The notes beneath the pieces are model-generated. The model was not told the DNA's origin, did no database searches, and saw only the letters and a list, made by a program, of their open reading frames with translations. Both the position numbers and the translations under genes were made by a program. A stretch of 64,000 nucleotides of DNA. It comes from Achromobacter spanius. Its GTDB lineage: Bacteria; Pseudomonadota; Gammaproteobacteria; Burkholderiales; Burkholderiaceae_B. The stretch lies in assembly GCF_003994415.1 (NCBI RefSeq), contig NZ_CP034689.1:2356001-2420000 (forward strand). The letters are read 5' to 3'. Numbering within the stretch: position 1 is the first letter of the stretch; the number at the start of each line of letters is the position of its first letter. This document shows positions 51,426-60,123 of the stretch, piece after piece.

Positions 51426-52156
51426 CAGCACAAGCCTCCGTTGACGGCGATGACCTGGCGCGTGATGTAAGCGGCGCCGGGTGACATCAGGAAGGCCACC
51501 GTGGCGGCGACCTCTTCGGGCTTGCCCATGCGTTGGGCCGGCACCGCCTTCAGGATTTCTTCAACGGGTACGTGCTCGTCGATCATGTCGGTATCGATCA
51601 AACCGGGCGCCACGCAGTTCACGGTGATCTGGCGCTTGGCCAGTTCAACGGCCAGCGCCTTGGCGGCGCCGATCAGGCCGGCCTTGGACGCGCTGTAGTT
51701 GACCTGGCCACGGTTGCCCACCAGGCCCGACACCGACGCCATGCAGACCACGCGGCCCGCCGCGCGGCGCCGGATCATGGGCATGGCCAGCGGGCTGAGC
51801 ACGTTGTAGAAGCCGTCCAGGTTGGTGCGCAGCACCTGGTCCCAGTCGTCGCCGGTCAGCGCCGGGAACGCGCCGTCGCGCGTCAGCCCGGCGTTGAGCA
51901 CCACGCCGTAATAGGCGCCGTGCGCGTCCACGTCCGCTTGCAGCACGGCCGCGCATTGCGCGCGGTCGGACACGTCGAATTGCAGGATGCGGGCCTGGCG
52001 GCCGCGCGCGGTGACCTCGGCCAGCACGGCTTCGGCCTGTTCGCGTTGTTGGCGGCAATGCAGGACCAGGTCATGGCCGGCGTCGGCCAGGGCCAGCGCG
52101 ATGGCGCGGCCGATGCCGCGGCTGGAGCCGGTGACGAGTATGGGGGCAGCGCTCAT
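51425..52156 (-). CDS. 3-oxoacyl-ACP reductase (FabG-like)
   Basis: A 243-residue SDR. The NADPH-binding GSSRGIGRA (10-18) and catalytic Ser141, Tyr154, Lys158 (YSASK at 154-158) are intact. It reduces beta-ketoacyl-ACP in the polyene cycle. Both ends overlap neighbours (ATGA with the dehydratase; TGATG with the ketosynthase). Its place between dehydratase and ketosynthase supports a dedicated role rather than housekeeping FabG. Confidence 0.93.
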   Translation of the reverse strand: MSAAPILVTGSSRGIGRAIALALADAGHDLVLHCRQQREQAEAVLAEVTARGRQARILQFDVSDRAQCAAVLQADVDAHGAYYGVVLNAGLTRDGAFPALTGDDWDQVLRTNLDGFYNVLSPLAMPMIRRRAAGRVVCMASVSGLVGNRGQVNYSASKAGLIGAAKALAVELAKRQITVNCVAPGLIDTDMIDEHVPVEEILKAVPAQRMGKPEEVAATVAFLMSPGAAYITRQVIAVNGGLC

Positions 52157-52641
52157 GTGAGGGGGGCTTCCTGAGTAAATTCGTTGGGGTCCTTGGGCTG
52201 ATAGACATTCAGCCGGGCGTGCGCCAGCAGAGGGGCGTCGTCGCCTTCGTTGCTTTCATTACGCTCTTCGCGCAATTCGCATTCGAAAACGCTCATGCCG
52301 CTGGCGTCGATCAGGCCGCGTTGGACGTGGATGGACAAGGCCATGCCCACGGGCAGGCCGTCGCAGTGGCAGTCATAGCGCCGGGTGCCAAGCAGGAATC
52401 CCAGCTTGACGGTGGCGCCCGCTTCGCGCGCGTGGCAGCCGGCCCAGGCGCCCACGGCTTGCGCCATGAACTCCATACCCAGCCAGGGCGGCAGCGAGCC
52501 GTCGGGCAAGGAGTAGGGGCCGGGCTTGACGACGGCGCGCGCGCGCAGGCTGTCGGCGTCGTAGCCCAGCACGTCGTCGATCAGGATCATGTTGCCTGCG
52601 TGCGGCAGCAGGCTGGCAATGGGCCAGGGGCATGCGTTCAT
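52153..52641 (-). CDS. 3-hydroxyacyl-ACP dehydratase (hotdog fold)
   Basis: A 162-residue hotdog dehydratase of the type found in aryl polyene clusters. His14 in LLPHAGNMILIDDV is the probable catalytic histidine, and GMEFMAQAVGAWAG matches the central helix. It introduces the trans double bonds. Start at 52641 (MNACPWPIASLL) is preferred, overlapping the ketosynthase stop by ATGA; longer frames are antisense noise. The C-terminus overlaps the ketoreductase start. Confidence 0.88.
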   Translation of the reverse strand: MNACPWPIASLLPHAGNMILIDDVLGYDADSLRARAVVKPGPYSLPDGSLPPWLGMEFMAQAVGAWAGCHAREAGATVKLGFLLGTRRYDCHCDGLPVGMALSIHVQRGLIDASGMSVFECELREERNESNEGDDAPLLAHARLNVYQPKDPNEFTQEAPLT

Positions 52642-53852
52642 GGGCGGGCTCCCAGGATCAGGCTGGCGTTGTTGCCGCCGAACGCGAACGAGTTGCTCAT
52701 GGCGATGCGGGGCCGGCCTTGGGCGTAGCGGTGCAAGCCGTTGCTGAAATCCAGCGCGGGCAGCGCCGGGTCGGGCTGACCGTCCCAGACGTGGGGCATG
52801 AGCCGGCCATCGGCCGTGCGCTCGGACAAGGTGATCCATGCCAGCGCCGCTTCCATGGCGCCGGCGGCGCCCAGCGTGTGACCGGTCAAGGCCTTGGTGG
52901 ACGCGCAGGGCACGCCTTCGGGAAACACGGCATGCATGGCCAGGCTTTCCATCGCGTCGTTGTGCACGGTGCCGGTGCCATGCAAATTGACCCAGCCGAT
53001 GTCGGCGGGCGTGACGTCGGCGGCGCGCAGGGCGGCAAGCATGGCTTGCCGCGCGCCCGCGCCGGAGGGCTCGGGCGCCGACATATGCCAGGCGTCCGAA
53101 CTGGCGCCGCCGCCCAGCAGGGCCACGGCATCCGCATCAGAGGCGTCGCGTTCCATCACGAACAGAACGCCGGCTTCGCCGATGTTGATGCCACGGCGGT
53201 TGGCCGAGAACGGCTGGCAAAGCCTCTCGTCGATGGCTTCCAGCGTGGCGAAGCCATTGATCGTCAGGCGGCAGAGCGTGTCCGCGCCGCCGCACACCAC
53301 CGCGTCGCAAAGGCCCAGGGCCAACAAGCGGCGTGCCGACAGCAGCGCGCGGGCGCTGGATGTGCACGCGGTGGACAGCGTGTAGGCCGGGCCGGTCACG
53401 CCTAGATGCGCGGCCAGGAACGCGGCGGGCGACGACAGTGCCTGACGGCGGTAATCGTAGCCAGGGGGAAAGGCGCCTTCGGCGGCAAGCGCCCGGAAAT
53501 CTGGCGCATTGTCGTTCACGCCCGACGTGCTGGTGCCCAGCACCACGGCAACGCGGGCCGGGCCATGGCGGGCGATGGCGCGTTGCAATGTCGGCGCGAT
53601 CTGGTCCGCGCAGGCAAGCAGCAGGCGGTTGTTGCGGCTGTGCAGATGGGCGGGCAGGGCGTCGGACACCGTCGGCAAGGCGCCGTCATAAGCGCCCAGC
53701 GTCAGACTGCGGCCGTTGACCCAGCCGGCCTGCCTGCGCATGCCGTGCGTATCGCCGCTGAAGGCCGCTTGCGCAACGGCGTCCACGCCCGCGCCCAGCG
53801 CGCAGACGATGCCGGGGGCGCTTAGCCAACTGGTGATGGGGCTTCTATTCAT
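52638..53852 (-). CDS. Beta-ketoacyl-ACP synthase, second copy
   Basis: A 404-residue ketosynthase with Cys163 (STACTSSARAL), His291 (LHGTGTVHND), Lys320 and His325 (TKALTGHTLGAAGA), so the active site is complete. It diverges strongly from the 50199-51425 copy and has the layout of the APE initiation/elongation ketosynthase. The ATG at 53852 is preceded by a duplicated ribosome-site region, and a 7-codon upstream frame from ATG 53868 ends just beyond the start, so its translation may be coupled. Confidence 0.9.
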   Translation of the reverse strand: MNRSPITSWLSAPGIVCALGAGVDAVAQAAFSGDTHGMRRQAGWVNGRSLTLGAYDGALPTVSDALPAHLHSRNNRLLLACADQIAPTLQRAIARHGPARVAVVLGTSTSGVNDNAPDFRALAAEGAFPPGYDYRRQALSSPAAFLAAHLGVTGPAYTLSTACTSSARALLSARRLLALGLCDAVVCGGADTLCRLTINGFATLEAIDERLCQPFSANRRGINIGEAGVLFVMERDASDADAVALLGGGASSDAWHMSAPEPSGAGARQAMLAALRAADVTPADIGWVNLHGTGTVHNDAMESLAMHAVFPEGVPCASTKALTGHTLGAAGAMEAALAWITLSERTADGRLMPHVWDGQPDPALPALDFSNGLHRYAQGRPRIAMSNSFAFGGNNASLILGARP

Positions 53853-53894
53853 GTCGGCTCCCGTTCATGTCGGCTCCCCTTCATTGCAGCCCGG
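53848..53894 (-). repeat. Duplicated translation-initiation region
   Basis: A 16-base period of TTCATGTCGGCTCCC is repeated at 53848-53862 and 53864-53878, with a degenerate third copy at 53880-53894. On the minus strand each full copy is GGGAGCCGACATGAA, i.e. a ribosome site plus ATG. The two ATGs at 53852 and 53868 are out of frame. Confidence 0.8.
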
Positions 53895-53911
53895 TCCATT
53901 GCGGCTTCCAT

Positions 53912-54466
53912 TCATGGCGACTCCTTCAGCGGTTCGACCCGCCACATGACGCCATCGGCGCCGCTGATGGTAAAGACGTCGGGCCGCGCGGCTTGCGGCC
54001 AGCGCACCGTCCATCGAACCTGGGCGCCATCCAGCAGGCTGCGTTCAGCAGTGCCGTCATCGTGCCGCTGCGCGCGCCACGCGCCCGCGCCGTAGGCCGC
54101 GTCCAGCTCTGCCTGCGGTGTCCACGCGAACATCAGCGCGGCGAAAAGATCGCGGGCCTGGGCGTTGGGACGCAGGAATCCATCGTTGCGCCAGCGACCG
54201 GCTTCCAGCATCTGCCGTGCTTGCGGCACGCCCATCGGGTCAAACAGCGACCAGCGCAACGCCGCGCCTTCGCGCTGCACCACCAGCATCGTGTCCACCC
54301 GTGGCTGGCCGGTGGCCGACTGCACCACATGCAATTGGCGCGGCAAGGCAAAGTGGGCGTCGCGCGCGGGAACGGGCGGGGCGCTGGCGCAACCGGCCAG
54401 CGCGGCAAGCAGCATCGCCGTGGCGATGGCGCGGCGCGGAGACAGGAGGGTTGAAAGGGGATGCAT
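53912..54466 (-). CDS. DUF3261-type lipoprotein
   Basis: A 184-residue lipoprotein (LAALAGC, Cys26). This small lipoprotein family is regularly present in aryl polyene clusters and is probably envelope-located, working with the LolA-like and MMPL proteins in polyene lipid transport. The start at 54466 is used because MHPLSTLLSPRR begins a clean signal peptide. It lies 8 bases after the flavoenzyme gene. Confidence 0.82.
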   Translation of the reverse strand: MHPLSTLLSPRRAIATAMLLAALAGCASAPPVPARDAHFALPRQLHVVQSATGQPRVDTMLVVQREGAALRWSLFDPMGVPQARQMLEAGRWRNDGFLRPNAQARDLFAALMFAWTPQAELDAAYGAGAWRAQRHDDGTAERSLLDGAQVRWTVRWPQAARPDVFTISGADGVMWRVEPLKESP

Positions 54467-54474
54467 GATGCGCG

Positions 54475-55737
54475 TCAGACCGCTTCCGCTTGCGTGGCGG
54501 CGACACGGCAAAGTTCGCTCAGCATGCGCAGGCGGCGTTGCGGGCTGGCGACGAAGGGGTTGGCCGTGTCCCAGGCGTAGCCGGCCAGGATGGAACTGAT
54601 CATGCGGCGGATTTCCGGCTGCGGGTTCTTGTGGAACACGACGTCCTGGAATTCGCCGCTGTACCAGCCCTGCACATAGGCGCGGAAGGTTTCCACGCCC
54701 AGCATCAGGGGCTTGGCAAAATCGGCCTGCCAATCAACCAGTTCGCCGCCCAATTGGCGGTGCAAGGCGTCGGTGGCCAGCTTGGACGAACGCAGGGCGA
54801 TGGTGACGCCCGATGAAAACACCGGGTCCAGGAATTCGGCGGCGTTGCCCAGCAGCGCATAGCCGGGGCCGTGCAGCCGAGTGACGCTGGCCGAGTAGCC
54901 GCCGATGGTGTTGGCGGGCGTGTCCCAGACCGCGTTGGCCAGCACGCGCTTGAGGTTCGGGGCGGCGTCCGCCATGGCGCGCAGCGTCGTCATCAAGTCT
55001 TGGTCGGGGCCGCCGAACAGGTCTTGTCCGCCCACCACGCCGAACGAGCAGCGCCCGTTGGAAAACGGAATCAGCCAGTACCAGATGTCGGGCTGTTCGG
55101 GATGCACGCTGATCAGGATCTTCTCGCGGTCGAAACCGGGGTCGTCGATGCGGTCTTCGATGTGCGTGAAGATGGCCTTGCGCGGGGGCATGGACGACGG
55201 GCGTTCCAGGTCCAGCAGGCGCGCCAGCACGCGGCCGTAGCCGCTGGCGTCCAGCACGAAGCGGGTCTGAACCTGATAGCTGTCGCCGTTGGCGCCGCGC
55301 ACGTTCAGCACGGGCTGCTCGCTGCTGAAATCAGCGGCGGTCACTTCCTGCTGGTAGCGCACGTCCACACCCTGGCGGGCGGCGTCGTCGGCCAGCACCT
55401 TGTCGAACTGCGCGCGCTGCACCTGGAAGGTGGTGCCGGGGCCGGCGGTGAATTTGTCGCGGAAGTCAAAGTAGGTGTAGTCGTCGCCGCGCGCAAAGGC
55501 GGCGCCGTTCTTCACTTGAAAGCCCGCCGCGTTCACGGCGGGCATCATGCCGGCTTCTTCCACGAATTCCAGGCAGTGGGCCAGCAGGCTTTCGCCGATG
55601 GAAAAGCGCGGGAACTGTTGGCGTTCCAGCATCAGCACATCGTGGCCTTGCCGCTTGAGCAGCGCGGCCGCGACCGCGCCAGCGGGGCCTGCTCCAATGA
55701 CGACGACTTCACGATGTTCCATGCGAGTTGATTCCAT
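54475..55737 (-). CDS. FAD-dependent oxidoreductase with flavin-halogenase motifs
   Basis: A 420-residue flavoprotein. The FAD-binding motif GAGPAG (15-20) opens the chain. Lys76 in FQVKNGAAF matches the catalytic lysine of flavin-dependent halogenases, WYWLIP (219-224) is the WxWxIP signature, and NAAEFLDPVFSSGV is a further conserved block. These argue for a halogenase-type fold, as in brominated xanthomonadin pathways; a reductase of the geranylgeranyl-reductase type is the alternative. No flavin reductase is adjacent. The start may be 55737 or, at Met6, 55722. It lies in the polyene operon, 8 bases before the lipoprotein gene. Confidence 0.82.
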   Translation of the reverse strand: MESTRMEHREVVVIGAGPAGAVAAALLKRQGHDVLMLERQQFPRFSIGESLLAHCLEFVEEAGMMPAVNAAGFQVKNGAAFARGDDYTYFDFRDKFTAGPGTTFQVQRAQFDKVLADDAARQGVDVRYQQEVTAADFSSEQPVLNVRGANGDSYQVQTRFVLDASGYGRVLARLLDLERPSSMPPRKAIFTHIEDRIDDPGFDREKILISVHPEQPDIWYWLIPFSNGRCSFGVVGGQDLFGGPDQDLMTTLRAMADAAPNLKRVLANAVWDTPANTIGGYSASVTRLHGPGYALLGNAAEFLDPVFSSGVTIALRSSKLATDALHRQLGGELVDWQADFAKPLMLGVETFRAYVQGWYSGEFQDVVFHKNPQPEIRRMISSILAGYAWDTANPFVASPQRRLRMLSELCRVAATQAEAV

Positions 55738-55764
55738 GTCGGTGCAATAAAAGTTCGGCCACGA

Positions 55765-58091
55765 TCAGGCCGCCGGGGGCGGACGCACCCAGGGTGACCA
55801 CAGCAAGGAAAAGGCGACGCCCAGCGCCACCGCCATGCCGAAGTTGGCGATGGCGGGCGTCTGGCTCACGGCCAGCAAGCCGAACGACAGCAGCGTGGTG
55901 ACGGCGCCCAGCAAGATGCCGACCAGGCTGGCTGCCGCGCCCGCCACGCGCTCGTACATGAAGATGGCGTAGTCCACGCCGATGGCGGACACCAGCAGCA
56001 GGCCGAACAGGCTGAACAAGGTCAGCGGCTGGCCCAGGTATCCCAGGGCCGCCAGGGCGCAGGCGGTGGCGGCCACGGGCACCGACAGGATGCGCCAGGT
56101 GGCGGCGCGGCCCAGGGTCAGCAACAGCAACGCCGCCGCCACCACGTAGGACAGCAGCTTGAGTTCGGCGGCTTCGATGCGGGTGGACGCGAACATCCGG
56201 TTCAGGTCACCACTGCGGTCCACCAGTTCGACTCCGGGCAGCCCTTGCGTGATGCCCTCCAGCGCGGCGGTGTTGCGCAGGCCCAGCAAGGTGACCATGC
56301 CGGCCGCCTCGCCGCCGTGCAGCCCCAGCCATTGCGCGCGCCAGCGTTCGGCCAGCGGTCCTTGCAGCGCGGCGTCGATGCCGAGCGCGGGCAGCGCGGC
56401 CAGGGCTTGCAGTTCGTGTTGCACGGCGTCCAAGGGAATGCCGAGGTCGGTCAATGGCTTCCACACCTGCGGCTGTTGCGCCAGGGCTGCCAGGCGTTGG
56501 CCCAGCGTCCGCTGGTCTTCAGCGGGCGACACCAGTTGGCTCAGCGCGTTGTAGCCGGCAAGATCGCCGCGCTTGACCAGCGCGTCCAGCTTGCTGGCCA
56601 CTTGGGCCTGCCTGCGCAGCAGTTCATCAGCGTTGGCGCCGCGCACCAGGAAGAACTGGCTGGTGGGCGTGTAGCCGGTGATCTCGCCGATCTGGCGCGC
56701 CTGCTGCAACAGCGGCGCGGGCAGGCTCAGCCATTGGCGCAGGTCGTCCTGGATGACAAGGCGGCTGATGCCGCCGACCGTCGCGGCGCTGAGCGCCAGC
56801 GCGCCGACCACCAACAGCACGCGCCGGCCCGCCAGGCGTTCGCGCAGGCGCAGCGCGGCGTCTGCGGCTTGCAGCAAAGGCGGCCAGGGGCGGGGTTGCC
56901 AGCCGTTCATCCAGGCCGGCAACTGGCACACCGTGCAGGCGTAAGCGCCCAACAGGCCAGCCGCCGAAAAGACGGCGGTCTGTGTCAGTGCGGGAAACGG
57001 GGTGAAGGCCAGCGCGATATAGCCGACCAGACTTGCCGCCAGGCTGATGCTCAGCCCCGGCAACACGCGGCGCAACGCGGGCCACGCTCGCCAGTCGGCC
57101 ATGCCGTAGCTTTTGCCTAGCCAATGCATGGGAAAGTCCACCGCCACGCCAATCAGGCTGGCGCCGATCACCAGCGTCAGCACATGGATCGAACCGAACA
57201 CCGCAACGCAGGCCACCGCGCCGGTCAGCAAGCCCACCGCCACGGGCACGAACGCCAGCAGGGCGCGCACGCGGCGCAAGGCCAACAGCAGCACCAGGAC
57301 GATGCCCGCCAAGGCGATGGACCCGATCCATGCACTTTCCGCCATGGCCTGCGTCCGCCCGGCCGCAGCGTATAGCGGGCCGCCCGCCACCAACAATTCA
57401 GCGCCGTCGGCGCGCAGCGCTTGGCGCGCGTCATCGATGCGCGCCGCCAGGTCTTGCGGCGCGTCGGTATCGAAAGCGTCCGCGCGGGTTTCGGCCCGCA
57501 CCAACACCCAGCGCCTACCGCCGTGATCGGCTTGCAGCGTGCCGCTGCCCATGTCGTATTGCACGGTGCCGCCCGGGCGCAGCGCCTGTTCGGCGCGCCG
57601 CGTCAGGCCCAGCCAGTCCTGGTCCACGGACACCAGCCCCGACGATGAAAACGGGTCGGACAACTCACGCGCGCGCCGCTGGGCGTAGGCGGTGGGGTCG
57701 GAGGCCAGTTGTTCGCGGTCAGCCACCGGCAGCATGGCAAGCCGGCCCCCAGCAGTTGCGCGCGCAGCGCGGGAACGTCCACATTCAATTCAAGCTGTAC
57801 CGACGCAAACAGGCCGCTTGCCCGCAGGCGCTCGGCCAAGGCGCGCGCGGGGGCAACCGGGTCGGCGCCAGGCGGTGCGGCCACCAGCGCCAGCAACTGC
57901 CGCGACAGCGGCTCCTGGATGCGGGCTTCGGCCAACTGCCGGGTGGCGTCGGTTTGGGCGTGCGGCACCAGTTCCATCAGGTTGGCGGACACCGGCCAGC
58001 CATGGCGGCACTGCCAGGCACCCACGCATAGCACCAGCAACAAGCCCAGCTTGAAGAGCCGGGGCAGCCAGCGCTCAATCGGCAAACGCAC
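55765..58091 (-). pseudogene. MMPL-family exporter, interrupted by a frameshift
   Basis: The intact product would be about 775 residues, typical of APE-cluster MMPL/RND exporters that move the polyene lipid. The N-terminal part (58091 down to about 57750; MRLPIERWLPRLFKLGLLLVL, one TM and a periplasmic loop) and the C-terminal part (from about 57745 to 55765; MLPVADREQL onward, with about 11 TM segments and a DYAIFMYERV motif) lie in different frames. They rejoin naturally if one base is added in the run of five G (minus strand; C at 57746-57750). It may be a sequencing error, a true mutation or phase variation. The start overlaps the LolA-like gene by 17 bases. Confidence 0.85.
57746..57750 (-). 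other. Homopolymer at MMPL frameshift
   Basis: Five C on the plus strand (five G in the coding strand). Adding one G joins the two MMPL frames as LLGGRLAMLPVAD, matching the expected family sequence. Confidence 0.75.
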
Positions 58092-58758
58092 GTTGCTCCT
58101 CGGGGGTCAGTGCATCGGCGGGGGCCGCGTCCGTCATTTGCAGGACGCTGCGGTCGCCCTGGGTTTCGCGTAATTCGATGCGGTCGACAAGCTTGCCGCC
58201 GTTGATCTGGATGTTGTCGAAAATCTGGCGCAGCAAGGCGGAGCGGGGCGTCAACAGCAACTGCCAGGCGTGGGTCTCGCCCGTGAGCGTCAGGTCGAAG
58301 TTTTCTTGCAGGCCCTTCGTGTCGCCCGCCAGCACCGCCAGGAACAGCTGGTTCTCGCGGCTGGATCCGGTTTGCTGCGGCAGGGCTTGCCAGGCGCCGG
58401 ATTCGTCGCGCCGCGCAATGCCCTTGGCGTTGATGCGCAGATCTTGCGCGATGGGCGTGCGCAGCAGCCACAACAGTCCTTTGCCGGCTGCCAACGTGAA
58501 GTCGCCCCGGCTGGTCAGCGGTTGCGGCAGCGAGCGCAGGAATTTTTGCTGCACGAAGTGGCCGCGCACAATGGGCGTGGCGCGCAACTGGGCTTGCAGG
58601 TCGTCCAGGCCAAAGGCGTGGGCGTGCGCGGGCAGGGCGGCCAGCAACAGCAGCAGAGCCATGCGATGCGCGACGGTGCGCGTGGCCTGAATCCAAGTGG
58701 CCCGGTGCAGGGAACGGAATACGTTCATGCCGAGCGCGTTGATGTTCAGCATGCTCAT
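58075..58758 (-). CDS. LolA-like outer-membrane lipoprotein carrier
   Basis: A 227-residue exported protein. A cationic N-terminus precedes the hydrophobic core MALLLLLAALPAHAHA (cleavage near residue 48, the AHA-FGL site). The mature part is LolA/LolB-like (FVQQKFLRSLPQPLTSRG). In APE clusters this protein is thought to carry the polyene across the periplasm with the MMPL exporter. The chosen ATG at 58758 overlaps the thioesterase stop (ATGA); internal ATGs at 58752 or 58728 are possible. Confidence 0.85.
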   Translation of the reverse strand: MSMLNINALGMNVFRSLHRATWIQATRTVAHRMALLLLLAALPAHAHAFGLDDLQAQLRATPIVRGHFVQQKFLRSLPQPLTSRGDFTLAAGKGLLWLLRTPIAQDLRINAKGIARRDESGAWQALPQQTGSSRENQLFLAVLAGDTKGLQENFDLTLTGETHAWQLLLTPRSALLRQIFDNIQINGGKLVDRIELRETQGDRSVLQMTDAAPADALTPEEQRAFAD

Positions 58759-59198
58759 GCCGCGGACTCCAGCGCTTGCAGCCTGCGCTGCACGGCGTCC
58801 ACGAAAACGGTGGGCGACGTCAATTGCATTTCGCGGGTTTCGATGCACACCGCGACTTGCTCCGAGGTGCCGCGCGTCAGCCGCTGGCCGGTGGCCGCGT
58901 CCAGGATCAGGTAGTTGATCTTCAAGCGGTTTTCCCATTCCACCAGTTCGGCGCGCACCGTCAGGCGCTGGCCGAATTGGGCGGGCTGGGCGTAGCGCAG
59001 ATGCAGGTCGATCACCGGCCAGGCGTAGCCGCTGGCGCGCATGGCGTCGTAGTTGTGGCCCAATTGGTCCAGCAGTTCGCAGCGCGCCTGTTCCAGGTAC
59101 TTCACGTAGTGGCCGTGCCATACGACGTTGAGCGAATCGACGTCGAAGAACGGCACGCGGATGTCGATTTCCGCGCCGATAAGGCCTCGTTTACGCAT
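58755..59198 (-). CDS. 4HBT-type acyl thioesterase
   Basis: A 147-residue YbgC-like hotdog thioesterase. The signature FFDVDSLNVVWHGHYVKY contains the conserved Asp and HG residues. It probably hydrolyses acyl-ACP or acyl-CoA in the polyene pathway. The start MRKRGLIGAE (59198) overlaps the end of the acyltransferase gene by 8 bases; the overlap with the LolA-like gene start is ATGA. Confidence 0.88.
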   Translation of the reverse strand: MRKRGLIGAEIDIRVPFFDVDSLNVVWHGHYVKYLEQARCELLDQLGHNYDAMRASGYAWPVIDLHLRYAQPAQFGQRLTVRAELVEWENRLKINYLILDAATGQRLTRGTSEQVAVCIETREMQLTSPTVFVDAVQRRLQALESAA

Positions 59199-60123
59199 CG
59201 TCTTTCCAGAAAGGGTAGAAGTTGAACCACTGCAAGGGCGCTTGGCGGCAATACGCGGCAAGGCGGTCGGCGTAGCGTTGCGCCCAGTGGGCGATGCGTT
59301 CCTGGCGCGTTGCGCGCGTCCAGTCGATGCCGTCGGACAGGCGTTCCATGGCGACGCGATAGCGCGCGCCGTGGCGCGTGCAGAACAGCACGTTGACGGG
59401 GCAGCGCAGCAGGCCGGCCAGCAGCCACGGCCCTTGCGGCAGGGCGGCGCGGGCGCCCAGAAAATCAACCAGGGTTGTGCGGTCGCCTTGCAGCGGCACG
59501 CGGTCGCCGGCAATGGCTAGCCATTCGCCACGATCCAGCCGCTGCGCCAGGTCCAGCATGACGGGCGCATCCAGTTCGCTGACTTGAATCATGCGCAGCC
59601 CGCCGCCCGCTTCGCCCAGCAGGCGGTTGAAGTGGACCGCGTGCTTGCTGTGCACCAAAACGTTCAGCCGCAGCAGGCCGGACTTTTCCGCCAGCGCGCG
59701 GCAGACTTCGATATTGCCCAGGTGCGAGCCCACCAGGATCTGGCCACGGCCCACGCCCATTTGCGCGTGCAGGCCGTCCGGGTCGGACATGTCCAGGTGC
59801 GACATCGTGATCTTGCCTTGCCAGACATCCAGCTTGTCCAGCATGGCGTCGGCAAACGCCAGGTACTGGCGGTACACCGGCAGGGTGCGTGGCAGCGGTA
59901 CGGGTTGTGATGGACGCGCCGTGCTTTGCGTCAACCGCTGCTGGTACTGCGCGATGGCGCGCCGCGCGCGGCCGCCGAAGGCGTAGAAGTACAGCACGAC
60001 CAACCACACCACCGGCGCCACGACGCGGCGGCCCAGCCTGCGGGCGGCCCAGGCCGTCAGGCGCATCAGCGTGGGGCTGCCACGCTCGGGCTGGTGCGCC
60101 CAGTGGGGATCTGTGGCGCTCAC
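59191..60123 (-). CDS. LpxL/HtrB-like acyltransferase
   Basis: A 310-residue lysophospholipid acyltransferase of the lauroyl/myristoyl-transferase family. An N-terminal TM (about 32-48) is followed by the H-x4-E catalytic pattern in VGSHLGNIEVCR. It probably transfers the polyene acyl chain onto a lipid. Its GTG start at 60123 overlaps the glycosyltransferase stop (GTGA), indicating tight coupling. A longer frame exists upstream but is unconserved. Confidence 0.86.
   Translation of the reverse strand: MSATDPHWAHQPERGSPTLMRLTAWAARRLGRRVVAPVVWLVVLYFYAFGGRARRAIAQYQQRLTQSTARPSQPVPLPRTLPVYRQYLAFADAMLDKLDVWQGKITMSHLDMSDPDGLHAQMGVGRGQILVGSHLGNIEVCRALAEKSGLLRLNVLVHSKHAVHFNRLLGEAGGGLRMIQVSELDAPVMLDLAQRLDRGEWLAIAGDRVPLQGDRTTLVDFLGARAALPQGPWLLAGLLRCPVNVLFCTRHGARYRVAMERLSDGIDWTRATRQERIAHWAQRYADRLAAYCRQAPLQWFNFYPFWKDDA

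Noticed and set aside
57603..58091. Stand-alone protein of 162 residues at the start of the MMPL gene
   Set aside because: Its first 114 residues are the MMPL N-terminus and the tail is out of frame after the homopolymer, so it is part of the broken gene.
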